Source of the DNA: Nitrospira sp.
Lineage (GTDB): Bacteria; Nitrospirota; Nitrospiria; Nitrospirales; Nitrospiraceae
Direction of reading: 5' to 3'
NCBI GenBank assembly: GCA_024998625.1
Contig: JACOEL010000005.1
Coordinates: forward strand, 124,001-188,000
DNA: 64,000 bases
The notes beneath the pieces were generated by a model. The model searched no databases. It was given only the letters and a program-made list of their open reading frames with translations, and was not told the DNA's origin. The translations under genes and the position numbers were made by a program. The stretch's first letter is position 1; every line of letters starts with the position of its first letter. Below are positions 40,691 through 49,632 of this stretch, one piece after another.

Positions 40691-40993
40691 TTCCCGTAGG
40701 AGTCATGGGAAGACATCTCGTAGAAAAAAGTGGATGGGAGCGGTGACCACTGTAGGGTGTCGGCACCTGTCCGTACAAAACCGGCAGTCGTGCTGTTCAT
40801 GGTGCAGAGAGATCCCTAGGTATACACCAGAGACGTTTGCGGGTGGCGATGCGGGCTTATGGGCATGGGGTGTGAGAAAGTTGTTGACCATGTTCGGCAG
40901 GTAGGGTATCAGTGGGCGCGCCGTTTCCGATGGGATACGTAGTCTCGTCGTAATATGGGGCATCAGGGCCGGCGGGCGAGGGAGTTCTGGCAT

Positions 40994-42025
40994 ATGATCG
41001 CACTACGATGTCTGGTTTGTGTGATGTGCGCGTGCCTTGCGGGTTATGACGTACCATTTGCCACGGCTGAGGTTGCGCCGGCTCAGTCGTCCGGGATCGC
41101 CCGTGTCGACATCGGCCTGTCGGAATGGTTCAGCCAGGGTGAGACGGTCTGGAGCCACAACGCCTCAGGCCTGGATGCCAATCTCGGAAATCCAAGTTCC
41201 AAACTCAAGTATAAGGACACCGGCACCAATGTGACCGAAATCAGCGGTCGGGTGCAGTTGAAGAACAAAATCTTTTTCCGCGGCGCCTTCGGGTACGGTT
41301 CGATCGGCGGAGGCCGACTAACGGATGACGACTTTCTCAGCGCGCAGGGGGCTGCGGCTCAGGGCGCGACCGTCAGCGGAGAACATCGGTTCTCGCGCAC
41401 GTTCAGTGACATCGGGGGAGACAATCTCTGGTATCTGAACGGCGATATCGGTGCGATGACTTTGACCTTTCCCGAAAACAAAGGCACCCTGGGGATGTTT
41501 GTGGGGTTGCAGTACTGGCGGGAGCGGCATGTGGCAAAGGGGGTCACACAAGCCGAATGTACCACGGCATCCTCTCCGAACCAGGATTTTCGTTGTTCAC
41601 CTGCCGGTACGGTTGGGTTTCGTAACCAGACGGTGATTACCAACACGTCTACCTGGGTATCAGGCCGGTTCGGAGGTGAGGTCGAATATCGGGTCGATAA
41701 GCGCATCAGCATTGAGGCCAAAATAGCCATGCTCTTGTCCTATTTGAACAATGAAGATGTCCATCACCTCAGAACCGATCTTGCGCAGGATCCGAGCTTC
41801 AGAATGACGGGCCTTGGCCTGGGTACCAATTCGGATATCAATCTGCGAATAAGGATCTGGGACCGGCTCTACCTGACAGGCGGGTATCGCGTGTTCTGGA
41901 ACCGCGTGCTCGTCGGTGATCAGTGGAAGCTCTACGGCTCCGACGGCTCATCGAGTACCGCCTCCCTGAACCAGTTTCAAGCTCTCCGGCACGGGCCCAC
42001 CATCGGCCTGACGTACTCCTTCTAG
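40994..42025 (+). CDS. Outer-membrane beta-barrel protein of unknown function
   Basis: 343 residues from ATG 40994 (GAGGGAG upstream). Signal peptide MIALRCLVCVMCACLAGY and onward, cut after about residue 28. The rest alternates polar and hydrophobic residues in barrel-like strands (TEISGRVQLKNKIFFRGAFG, LWYLNGDIGAMTLTFPENKG, MFVGLQYWRERHV, YLTGGYRVFWNRV) and ends with a terminal Phe (GPTIGLTYSF), as for BAM substrates. Two cysteines (ECTTASS, FRCSP) may form a disulfide. It is divergent from the BACON/FN3 gene. The family is not recognised; a porin-like or omptin-like barrel is possible. Confidence 0.75.
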   Translation: MIALRCLVCVMCACLAGYDVPFATAEVAPAQSSGIARVDIGLSEWFSQGETVWSHNASGLDANLGNPSSKLKYKDTGTNVTEISGRVQLKNKIFFRGAFGYGSIGGGRLTDDDFLSAQGAAAQGATVSGEHRFSRTFSDIGGDNLWYLNGDIGAMTLTFPENKGTLGMFVGLQYWRERHVAKGVTQAECTTASSPNQDFRCSPAGTVGFRNQTVITNTSTWVSGRFGGEVEYRVDKRISIEAKIAMLLSYLNNEDVHHLRTDLAQDPSFRMTGLGLGTNSDINLRIRIWDRLYLTGGYRVFWNRVLVGDQWKLYGSDGSSSTASLNQFQALRHGPTIGLTYSF

Positions 42026-42126
42026 CAATTTGGCCGCTGTGTTCTCATGGACCAGTAGCTCATTTCTCCGCGACGTACGTTTCACGACTACGTTTGACGA
42101 GGCTGCGTCTTCGCAGCCTGTTGCGC

Positions 42127-43197
42127 TCAGCGCGATCGAGATGGGCCGGTTTCTTCTTCGTATTCCGCGAAGAGACGTTTGGCTTCGGGATGGAGGAGGT
42201 GCGGTTGACCGTAGGGGATTCCGGCGGTCCGGAAGAGGGGCGTCAGTTTTTCGTTCGGGTGCAGGTAGCCGGCCCGGAGCGGGACCGATCGTTTGGTGTG
42301 GCGGATGAGCGCACAGGGATTCGGGCGGATGGCGGTCAGCCAATCCGCAATATCCTGCGGATTCCCGATCGAGGCGGACAACAAGAGCAGGCGCGCCTGG
42401 GACGGACAGAAGATCAATGTCTCCTCCCACACCACCCCGCGTTCCGGATCGGCGAGGTATTGGGATTCGTCCATGATCACCAGCCCCAACGTATCCAGGC
42501 GCACGTCGATTTCGCCCCCCGCTGCATCGTAGAGCAGGTTGCGCAAAATTTCCGTGGTCATGATGAGCAGGGGTGCCTGAGCATGCTCCCGGCGGTCGCC
42601 GGTGAGGATCCCGACCTGCTCCGGACCGAACAAGCGCGAGAACTCGGTGAATTTCGTGTTGGAGAGCGCTTTCAGCGGAGATGTGTAGATGACCGTGCGA
42701 TTCTCCTGCATCGCTCGCTTCGTGGCCTCGATGGCGACATAGGTTTTTCCGCTGCCGGTCGGCACGCTGACCACCACGTCGGTTTCAGCCAGCTTTGCCA
42801 ACGCATCCACCTGCCAGGCATCCGGTACAAACGGCTGTGCCTGCGGAACTCCGATTCCCGACAACCATTCATGAAGCGAGACAGGCGGCTCATGGTGGCC
42901 GTGTTCCTCGGCCCGGTGCGGGCGTGTTGAGATGGGGGATGTGGCTGGTCTCGCAGGCACCTTCGGTTTTGGGGCTGTCGCGGCGGGCCTTGCCTGTTGG
43001 CGCTGTGATTGTTCCTCGATCAGAGCAGCCAAGTCGGACTCCAGCCCGGGGCGATTTTCAGCGGAAGCCTGGAGCAACAGATCGATGAGCTTGCGTTTGC
43101 CGGAACGAAAATGCCGGCTGATCCGTCCGCGTGCCAATCGGTGCAGCAGCGAGACTGGTTGCTGCAGCAGTAGCTGTTCGAGTTCGTGCGTCGTCAT
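42127..43197 (-). CDS. Ski2-like DEAD/DEAH helicase, first RecA domain only
   Basis: 356 residues. A helical N-terminal part (about 1-65) and an Arg/Pro-rich linker come before RecA domain 1 (about 120-310): VVSVPTGSGKTYVA (motif I), VIYTSPLKALSNTKF (Ia), GILTGD (Ib), LVIMDESQYLAD (motif II, DESQ) and LLLLSASIGNPQ (III). The protein stops after FAEYEEETG without RecA domain 2. That domain is encoded by the gene at 43301-45163, which lies upstream on the same strand. The two products are presumably subunits of one helicase. GAGG precedes the ATG at 43197. The C-terminal boundary falls cleanly between domains, which argues against accidental breakage. Confidence 0.85.
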   Translation of the reverse strand: MTTHELEQLLLQQPVSLLHRLARGRISRHFRSGKRKLIDLLLQASAENRPGLESDLAALIEEQSQRQQARPAATAPKPKVPARPATSPISTRPHRAEEHGHHEPPVSLHEWLSGIGVPQAQPFVPDAWQVDALAKLAETDVVVSVPTGSGKTYVAIEATKRAMQENRTVIYTSPLKALSNTKFTEFSRLFGPEQVGILTGDRREHAQAPLLIMTTEILRNLLYDAAGGEIDVRLDTLGLVIMDESQYLADPERGVVWEETLIFCPSQARLLLLSASIGNPQDIADWLTAIRPNPCALIRHTKRSVPLRAGYLHPNEKLTPLFRTAGIPYGQPHLLHPEAKRLFAEYEEETGPSRSR

Positions 43198-43220
43198 AGA
43201 GGCCTCGTGATGCGTGACAC

Positions 43221-43258
43221 GTGAAACGTGAGGGGTGAAACGTGAAACGTGAAACGTG
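43221..43258. repeat. Short tandem repeat GTGAAAC between the helicase genes
   Basis: GTGAAAC occurs three times in tandem at 43235-43255, with a further copy at 43221-43227. Similar TTTCACG tracts are, as I recall, frequent between genes in Nitrospira. No function is visible. Confidence 0.8.
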
Positions 43259-43300
43259 TGAATACGAGGCCCGTCGGAAATCCTCTTGCGAACGACACGC

Positions 43301-45163
43301 TCACGGCAGTTCCTCCAGCACGCCCCGGCGCATACCCGCGATGGCTTGATCGGCGGATTCGGCCAGTGAGGGGTGGGTCGCTTTGAGAGTCTTCAATTGA
43401 GAGAGAAACTCGATCGTGCGCGCGAAGAGCCGGAACATGTCGCCTTCGGCCATCGTGGTCAGGCGGGCCAGGCCGATCCAGGTCAGCGTCTGGTCTGCGA
43501 CCCAGCGTTCGGTCAAGGCAGCGACATCCGCACGGAGCATCGGAGGCGCTTCATGCGGCGCGAGACTTTCTGCCAGCTTCCGGACCTGGAACAGGAGCGT
43601 GACAAGCCCCGCGCTGCCGCGTGGAAACGAGCCAGGACGATCGTCGTCATGCGCGATACTGGCCATGACAGCGGCGAGCAGCGGCGGATCGATGGCGCCG
43701 AAGGCCTCGGCCCGGATCAATTCCGTGATCAGGAGGGAATGGTCGATGCGAATCAAGCGCGCCCACTCGCCGTCGGCGGTGAGCTGTGCCGTGGCGTTGA
43801 GATAGCCGAAGCGCTCGAGGACATCGATGCGCTCTTGAAACCGGTGCCACAAGCTGGTCTGGAGCGCTTGAATCGATTTCATGTGCCGCTGGATGTCCTG
43901 GCGGACCCGTGAGGCTCTTGGGAAATCGCGTTGACAGGCCTGACGCGAGGGACAGGTGGGACAGGCGAAATCGCCAAGGGTTTGGATGATGGAACTGTCG
44001 AGCGGAATCTCTTCGTTCTGGTGAGTCAGAATCGGCAGAATCGGGAGACGCGGCGGCAGATCCAGGAGATGGTGCGTCAGTTGCTCCAGTGTCTGCGGAG
44101 TACACCAGGGATAGGCAGAGGTTTCCTCGCAGTCAAACGTGCGATCGAACACCTGCGTCACGATCGAGGCGGGGCATTCATTCAGCGAACCGCCGTCCCG
44201 CAGTAACGTCACCATCGGCGCATGCTGGCCCTTGCTTCGATATTGGCGCAGGATGATGCCGCGTCCCCGAGTCAGCCCCACGACGCGTCCCGGCGTGAGA
44301 AAGTGCAGACGCGCAGCGACATCGGGCGATTCCTGCCTGGCCCCCAGGCCGCGCGGTTTTTTTCGTTTCCGGGCCTGATCGAATACCTGCCACTGCGTGA
44401 TCCAATCCGAGCAGACCCGCGGACCGAAGGGTTCCATTTCGGCACGTAGTCCATCAAGTTTGGTTTCGAGCACGGCCGTGCGCTGGTTCAGCTGAAACTG
44501 GGCAAAGCTTTTCGCGAGAATGGATTGGATCTGTTCGCGCGGGTGCGCTTTGAGCAGGTTCAACACCATCGGGTAGCTGATGACGAATTGGCTGTGAATC
44601 GCCTCCGGTTGTCCCGTGAGCCCTTTGGTCAGGACGGTCAGATCGATATAGGGCGACGGGGTGATGACGGCGAATCCGACCAGGTCTTTGCCGCGGCGGC
44701 CGGCCCGGCCGGCCAGTTGCTGAATCTCGCTGGCGGTCAAATCGGTAAAGTCGCGCGCTTTCCGGATGCTGGATTGTGTCACGACCACCGTGCGGGCGGG
44801 AAAGTCGACGCCGGCGGCGAGGGTGGTGGTGGCGAAGACGGCATCCAGGGACCCGGTGCGCATGAGTTCTTCGACGGCGATCTTCCAGGAGGGGAGATGG
44901 CCCGCGTGATGCGCCGCCACACCGATGCGCTGGACCGTGTCGATCAACGGGTGTTCCGCGATGCTGGGATATTGTTCGGTGACCTGGGCCAGGACGCGAG
45001 CGATCTGGTCCTGCTGCGCCTTGGGCAGGGTGACCTGGCTGCGCTCGAACGACTGCATCGCTTCGTCGCAGGCCCGTCTCGATGTGAGAAAGATAATCGC
45101 AGGAGTGAGATTTCTTTGGCGAAGCGTCGCGACCAGATCAACCGGATGAATCGACGGCGGCAT
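43301..45163 (-). CDS. Ski2-like helicase, second RecA domain and C-terminal module
   Basis: 620 residues. Starts at once with RecA domain 2: AIIFLTSRRACDEAM (motif IV), GVAAHHAGHLPSWK, VFATTTLAAGVDFPARTVVV (V) and QLAGRAGRRGKD (VI). The rest (about 200-620) matches the winged-helix and helical region of Ski2/Mtr4-like helicases. It includes a Cys cluster (FACPTCPSRQACQRDF), a possible metal site, and a DSHCT-like helical end (GEWARLIRIDHSLLITELI). No Walker A is present. It needs the partner at 42127-43197 to form an ATPase. The ATG at 45163 lies 26 bases inside glgC. RNA helicase function is inferred. Confidence 0.85.
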   Translation of the reverse strand: MPPSIHPVDLVATLRQRNLTPAIIFLTSRRACDEAMQSFERSQVTLPKAQQDQIARVLAQVTEQYPSIAEHPLIDTVQRIGVAAHHAGHLPSWKIAVEELMRTGSLDAVFATTTLAAGVDFPARTVVVTQSSIRKARDFTDLTASEIQQLAGRAGRRGKDLVGFAVITPSPYIDLTVLTKGLTGQPEAIHSQFVISYPMVLNLLKAHPREQIQSILAKSFAQFQLNQRTAVLETKLDGLRAEMEPFGPRVCSDWITQWQVFDQARKRKKPRGLGARQESPDVAARLHFLTPGRVVGLTRGRGIILRQYRSKGQHAPMVTLLRDGGSLNECPASIVTQVFDRTFDCEETSAYPWCTPQTLEQLTHHLLDLPPRLPILPILTHQNEEIPLDSSIIQTLGDFACPTCPSRQACQRDFPRASRVRQDIQRHMKSIQALQTSLWHRFQERIDVLERFGYLNATAQLTADGEWARLIRIDHSLLITELIRAEAFGAIDPPLLAAVMASIAHDDDRPGSFPRGSAGLVTLLFQVRKLAESLAPHEAPPMLRADVAALTERWVADQTLTWIGLARLTTMAEGDMFRLFARTIEFLSQLKTLKATHPSLAESADQAIAGMRRGVLEELP

Positions 45164-46376
45164 GCAGTTTCATTCCCTTTGAGATGACCACCAATCCGGA
45201 ATCGGTGACTTTGAAACGTTGACGATCCGCAACCGGGTCGAAGCCGATCACGGTTTTGGGCGGAATGATCACGTCCTTGTCGATGATCGCCCGCCTGATG
45301 CGGGCATGTTCGCCGATGACGACGTTCTCCATGACGACGGACTCGCGCACGTCGGCATGGTCGTGGACCCGGACGTGCGGCGAGAGCACCGAGTTCTGCA
45401 CGCGGCCGCCGGAAATGATGCAGCCGCCGCACACGACGGAGTCGAGCGCGACCCCCATGCGGCCGCCCTGAAAGTCCTGGGCGAAGACGAATTTGGCGGG
45501 CGGAAACTGCCCTTGATACGTGCGGATGGGCCAAGCCTTGTCGTAAAGGTTGAATAGCGGGTCGACGGCGACCAGATCCATGTTGGCTTCCCAATACGCA
45601 TCAAGAGTACCGATATCGCGCCAGTACTTTACGGCCTTCTTGTTTTCATCCTGGAACTTGAAGGCGTACACGCGGTTCTCTTTGATCATGCGCGGGATGA
45701 TGTTTCGGCCGAAATCGTGTTTGGTGCCTTCCTTGGCATCCCGGATGAGCTGCTCCCGGACCACCTCGGTGCGGAAGAGGTAGATACCCATCGACACGAA
45801 CGCCTGGGTTGGGTCGCCCGGAATCGCCATGGGTTTGTCCGGCTTTTCGTCGAAGCTCAGGATGCGGTGATCTTCGTCCACGCCGATGACGCCGAAACGG
45901 TTCGCGTCGGCCAGGGGCGTTTCGATGGCGCCCACCACGGCGTCGGCCTGTTTCTCCTGCATGAGGTTGTACATGTCGGCGTAGTTCATCTTGTAGATGT
46001 GATCGCCGGCCAGAACAAGCAGGTATTCGGGTTGATCGGGATCGAGCAGGAACAAATTCTGAAAGACCGCGTCGGCGGTGCCCCGGTACCAGTCTTCGCT
46101 GATACGCTGTTGCGGCGGCACCGATGTGATGTATTCGCCCAATTCCGCGTTGAGGATGTTCCAGCCGATGCGGATGTGTCGATCGAGCGAGTGCGACTTA
46201 TATTGGATCAGGACGGCGATCTGCCGCAGGCCGGAGTTCAGGCAGTTGCTCAGCGTAAAGTCAATGATGCGATATTTCCCACCGAACGGCACCGCCGGTT
46301 TCGCGCGTTGTTCAGTGAGCGGATTCAGGCGTTCGCCCTTCCCGCCTGCCAGCACCATGGTGAAGATCTTAGCCAT
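45138..46376 (-). CDS. glgC: Glucose-1-phosphate adenylyltransferase
   Basis: 412 residues. Makes ADP-glucose from ATP and glucose-1-phosphate for glycogen synthesis. MAKIFTMVLAGGKGERLNPL carries the nucleotide loop; others are AKPAVPFGGKYRIIDF, GTADAVFQNL, YLLVLAGDHIYKMNY, FDEKPDKP and YWRDIGTLDAYWEANMDL. The C-terminal left-handed beta-helix (GCIISGGRVQNSVLS, VIIPPKTVIGFDP) holds the allosteric region. The start at 46376 replaces a longer frame beginning at 46646. It fits with the debranching enzyme and treZ in the window. The helicase gene downstream overlaps its 3' end by 26 bases. Confidence 0.96.
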   Translation of the reverse strand: MAKIFTMVLAGGKGERLNPLTEQRAKPAVPFGGKYRIIDFTLSNCLNSGLRQIAVLIQYKSHSLDRHIRIGWNILNAELGEYITSVPPQQRISEDWYRGTADAVFQNLFLLDPDQPEYLLVLAGDHIYKMNYADMYNLMQEKQADAVVGAIETPLADANRFGVIGVDEDHRILSFDEKPDKPMAIPGDPTQAFVSMGIYLFRTEVVREQLIRDAKEGTKHDFGRNIIPRMIKENRVYAFKFQDENKKAVKYWRDIGTLDAYWEANMDLVAVDPLFNLYDKAWPIRTYQGQFPPAKFVFAQDFQGGRMGVALDSVVCGGCIISGGRVQNSVLSPHVRVHDHADVRESVVMENVVIGEHARIRRAIIDKDVIIPPKTVIGFDPVADRQRFKVTDSGLVVISKGMKLHAAVDSSG

Positions 46377-46511
46377 AGACGGGCCGATTGTAGCAGGACG
46401 ACCGATGAATAGAAAGGATGCAGAATGATTGACTTCAACTCGATCTCGGATGATACTACGACTCAACGTGCGGCTCCGACATCCGGTCGGGCTCAATGCG
46501 AAGGAGCGGAC

Positions 46512-46790
46512 ATGAAGAAACAGAATGCCCGTCAGACGGTCGTCAAGCCCGATATCGAAGCCGCGAATCCGATGATGGAAATGGTGTGGCGGCTGGAACG
46601 GTTGGAACGACAGGTGCAGCGCCTCTCCGAGCTCGTGCGGAACCATGCCGAAGACAACGACCGGCTCGTGCGGATTGTGGCGGAGGATCGCGACGTCATT
46701 CGCCGTGAACTATTGCGGAAGCATGAACATCGGGTGCGGGTGCGCAAACACCTGCGCGATGTCAGTTCCAAAGTCGATTTGGAGCATTGA
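46512..46790 (+). CDS. Small coiled-coil hypothetical protein
   Basis: 92 residues from ATG 46512 (AAGGAG upstream); a frame beginning at 46425 is open but less likely. The centre (about 20-75) has a heptad-like pattern rich in Arg, Leu and Glu (VWRLERLERQVQRLSELVRN). The remainder is basic (LLRKHEHRVRVRKHLRDV). It lies between divergent glgC and the polyamine transporter operon. No family recognised. Confidence 0.6.
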   Translation: MKKQNARQTVVKPDIEAANPMMEMVWRLERLERQVQRLSELVRNHAEDNDRLVRIVAEDRDVIRRELLRKHEHRVRVRKHLRDVSSKVDLEH

Positions 46791-46829
46791 GCCGTGACTG
46801 TCGGCGCGGCGGTTTAAATTCAGCCTTCG

Positions 46830-47969
46830 ATGGCCACGTCGTCCACTCCTCCGTTCACCGTTTCTGGACTGTCTCTTTCCTCAACACCTCCGACGATCGA
46901 TATACGCGGGATCGTGCGCCGCCACGGTGCGGTCACGGCCGTGGATCGAGTGAGTTTTCAGGTCCGCCGCGGCGAGTTTTTTTCCATCCTGGGCCCGAGC
47001 GGCGCGGGAAAAACGTCGGTCCTGCGCATGCTGGCGGGCTTCGAAGATCCCGACGAAGGCGATTTGTTGATCGACGGACGCTCGATGTTCGGCGTGCCGC
47101 CGAATCGCCGCCCGGTGAATCTGGTGTTTCAATCCTACGCGCTGTTTCCCCATCTCACCGTCCTCGAGAATGTCGCCTTCGGCCTGAAGATGCGGCGGGT
47201 TTCCCCCACGCTCATCGAGGAACAGGTGAGGCAGGCGTTGACGATGGTGAAATTGCTCGGCAAAGAAGGGCGGATGCCGAATCAACTGTCGGGCGGCGAG
47301 CAGCAGCGTGTGGCACTGGCCCGCGCGTTGGTGAACAAACCGGCCGTGGTCTTACTCGATGAACCGTTAGCCGCCTTGGATCAACAACTACGGCAGGCTA
47401 TGCAGGTTGAGCTGAAATCCATCCAAGAGCAGGCCGGGCTGACTTGCGTCTGCGTGACGCATCATCAGGAAGAGGCGATGATGATGTCGGACCGCATTGC
47501 CGTCATGCATCAGGGGCGCATGTGGCAAGTCGGAAGCCCGCGCGAGGTCTATGAGCGGCCCTGCAGTTTGTTTGTGTCCCGGTTTCTCGGCGTGTCGAAC
47601 GAACTGCCGGGTACGATCGGGCCCTGGGTCGGGGAGGATCGTGTCTTTCGGCCGACCGATGCCGACCAGATGCCGCTCACGGTCCGTACCGTTTCCACGG
47701 AACCGGCCGGCCGTTCAGCCACGCTCTCGCTTCGGCCGGAGCAGATCCACATGGCGCAGGAACGGCCGTCGACATCCGACCCGGTGCTTGCCGGCCGGAT
47801 TGAGAAGGTTCTGTTCGCCGGGAGCGATACGAAGTATCTGGTGCGAGTCGGCCGCGACCGTTTCTGGGAAACCAGGATGGTCTCGGGCACATCTCTACCG
47901 TCGTTCGCCGCGGGAGACCCGGTGTTTCTATACTGGTCCCGGGCTGATGCGCGGTTGTTCTTCGAGTGA
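46830..47969 (+). CDS. potA: ABC transporter ATPase, PotA (polyamine) type
   Basis: 379 residues. ATPase motifs: GPSGAGKTSVLRML (Walker A), YALFPHLTVLENVAFGL (Q loop region), NQLSGGEQQRVALARAL (signature), VLLDEPLAALD (Walker B) and CVTHHQEEAM (switch His). The last 120 residues form the TOBE-type regulatory domain (LSLRPEQIHMA). It energises the import of spermidine or putrescine through the next two permeases. The gene overlaps potB by four bases. The 24-residue N-terminal extension before the ATPase core is longer than usual. Confidence 0.92.
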   Translation: MATSSTPPFTVSGLSLSSTPPTIDIRGIVRRHGAVTAVDRVSFQVRRGEFFSILGPSGAGKTSVLRMLAGFEDPDEGDLLIDGRSMFGVPPNRRPVNLVFQSYALFPHLTVLENVAFGLKMRRVSPTLIEEQVRQALTMVKLLGKEGRMPNQLSGGEQQRVALARALVNKPAVVLLDEPLAALDQQLRQAMQVELKSIQEQAGLTCVCVTHHQEEAMMMSDRIAVMHQGRMWQVGSPREVYERPCSLFVSRFLGVSNELPGTIGPWVGEDRVFRPTDADQMPLTVRTVSTEPAGRSATLSLRPEQIHMAQERPSTSDPVLAGRIEKVLFAGSDTKYLVRVGRDRFWETRMVSGTSLPSFAAGDPVFLYWSRADARLFFE

Positions 47970-48862
47970 CCATGTCCTCTCACGACCTGTCTTCATCTCC
48001 TGCGCCTGCTCGATCCTCCTGCCGTTCTTGTTGGCTGGCCGCTCCCGGTCTGTTGTGGATGGGCTTGTTTTTTCTCGCGCCGCTGGCCTTGGTGTTTGCG
48101 ATCAGCTTCGCCTCACGTGGCACCTATGGCGGCATTGTGTGGGAGCTCACGTCGGCGAACTATCTGGACCTGTGGCATCCGCTGTACGGCAAGATCCTCG
48201 GACAGTCGCTCTGGTACGCGACGCTGACCACGGCCATCTGTTTCGTCCTGGGTTTTCCGCTCGCCTATGTGATTGCCAGGAGTCCGGCGCGTTGGCAGCC
48301 GGTGCTCTTGCTGCTGGTCATGCTGCCCTTCTGGACGAACTTCCTGGTGCGGACCTATGCCTGGATGATTCTGCTGCGCCAGGACGGCCTTGCCAACAGC
48401 CTCTTGATAGCCCTCGGGGTGGTGGACGCGCCGCTGGAATTGCTCTACACGCCGACGGCCGTCGTGATCGGGCTGGTCTACGGATACCTTCCCTTTATGG
48501 TCTTGCCGCTCTATGTGGCGGTTGAACGGCTGGATCCGCTCCTGGTGGAGGCAGCCTGGGATCTGTACGCGTCACGTTGGGCGGTGTTCACGCGGGTGGT
48601 GATTCCCCTCACGATGCCGGGCATCGTCGGTGGCTCGGTCCTGGTCTTCATCCCGTCGCTCGGCTCGTTCATTACGCCGGATCTGCTAGGCGGCGCGAGA
48701 AGCATGATGATCGGCAATCTCATTCAACATGAGTATCTGGTCGTGCGGGACTGGCCGTTGGGATCGGCGGTGTCCTTTGTGCTGATGGCGATCGTCATGG
48801 CCGCAGTCGCACTGTATTACCGCCATGCCGCCCGGACCACCGGGCCGTTGGAGGGACGATGA
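47966..48862 (+). CDS. potB: Polyamine-type ABC permease PotB
   Basis: 298 residues, six membrane helices: LLWMGLFFLAPLALVFAISF first, then ATLTTAICFVLGFPLAYVIA, and the cytoplasmic EAA loop LLVEAAWDLYASRWAVFTRV, which contacts PotA. Ends with ALYYRHAARTTG. Starts with GTG at 47966, overlapping potA, or ATG at 47972. Overlaps potC by four bases (ATGA). Confidence 0.92.
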   Translation: MTMSSHDLSSSPAPARSSCRSCWLAAPGLLWMGLFFLAPLALVFAISFASRGTYGGIVWELTSANYLDLWHPLYGKILGQSLWYATLTTAICFVLGFPLAYVIARSPARWQPVLLLLVMLPFWTNFLVRTYAWMILLRQDGLANSLLIALGVVDAPLELLYTPTAVVIGLVYGYLPFMVLPLYVAVERLDPLLVEAAWDLYASRWAVFTRVVIPLTMPGIVGGSVLVFIPSLGSFITPDLLGGARSMMIGNLIQHEYLVVRDWPLGSAVSFVLMAIVMAAVALYYRHAARTTGPLEGR

Positions 48863-49632
48863 GGCGAGGATCGACCGGTCTGAGTCTTGTCAGCAGCCTG
48901 GCGATGGTGTTTCTCTACGGACCCATTTTTGTGCTCGTGCTCTATTCGTTCAACGCCGCCCACCTGTCGATGGCGTGGCGGGGGACGACTCTCAAGTGGT
49001 ATGCCGCCCTCTGGCACGACGAGGCGCTGCTGGCTGCGACCGAGAACAGCCTGTTGATTGCCGTGATCTCGACCATCGGCGCGACGTTGCTGGGCGGGCT
49101 GATGGCACTCGGCATGGAGCGCATGCCGCTTCGCCGACAGCAGATCATCGAGGGCGGGCTGGTGCTGCCGCTCGTCATTCCGGAGGTGATGATGGGCGTA
49201 GCGCTGATGCTGCTCTTCGTGATGCTCAAGATGCCGCTCGGTCTCACCACGGTCATGCTCGGACACATCGTGTTCAATATTCCGCTGGTGACCATCATGA
49301 TCCGCACGCGGTTGCGCAAACTGGATCCGGCGTTGCGCGAGGCGGCGGCGGATCTGGGCGCGAACTCCTGGCAAGTCTTCCGGCACGTCACGTTGCCGCT
49401 CTTGCGTCCGGCGATCTGGGGCGCGGTGCTGGTGGCTTTTACGGTCTCGCTCGACGATTTTCTGGTGACGTTCTTCACGGCCGGTCCCGGCGCGACGACG
49501 CTGCCGTTGAAGGTGTATTCGATGATCAAGTCCGGTGTCACGCCGGAGATCAATGCGCTCTCCGCGCTGCTGCTGGTCATGTCCATGGCCTCCGTCGCTC
49601 TCGCCCTTCATCTTCAACGCCGCGAGGTTTGA
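48859..49632 (+). CDS. potC: Polyamine-type ABC permease PotC
   Basis: 257 residues, six helices: SSLAMVFLYGPIFVLVLYSF, ISTIGATLLGGLMALGMERM, VLPLVIPEVMMGVALMLLFV. EAA loop: ALREAAADLGANSWQVFRHV. The segment DDFLVTFFTAGPGATTLPL is conserved among PotC/PotI proteins. Start codon overlaps potB; potD begins directly after its stop. Confidence 0.93.
   Translation: MRRGSTGLSLVSSLAMVFLYGPIFVLVLYSFNAAHLSMAWRGTTLKWYAALWHDEALLAATENSLLIAVISTIGATLLGGLMALGMERMPLRRQQIIEGGLVLPLVIPEVMMGVALMLLFVMLKMPLGLTTVMLGHIVFNIPLVTIMIRTRLRKLDPALREAAADLGANSWQVFRHVTLPLLRPAIWGAVLVAFTVSLDDFLVTFFTAGPGATTLPLKVYSMIKSGVTPEINALSALLLVMSMASVALALHLQRREV

Larger units (their letters stand above)
40480..40993. other. 514-bp divergent intergenic region
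   Basis: Separates the secreted BACON/FN3 gene (minus) from an outer-membrane protein gene (plus). It contains a sigma-54-type promoter (40538-40552), an inverted repeat that could bind an activator (40670-40690) and an isolated CCTAGG at 40815. No protein-coding frame here looks real. No riboswitch fold was recognised. Confidence 0.7.

Noticed and set aside
40480-40720. Cyclic-di-GMP or other riboswitch in the leader of the BACON/FN3 gene
   Set aside because: No conserved riboswitch core was found, and the predicted leader after the sigma-54-type promoter is only about 47 bases.
40815-40820. CCTAGG upstream of the outer-membrane protein gene
   Set aside because: No matching second arm at the N6 distance.
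43221-43258. CRISPR-like array from the GTGAAAC repeats
   Set aside because: The repeats are 7 bp and directly tandem without spacers.
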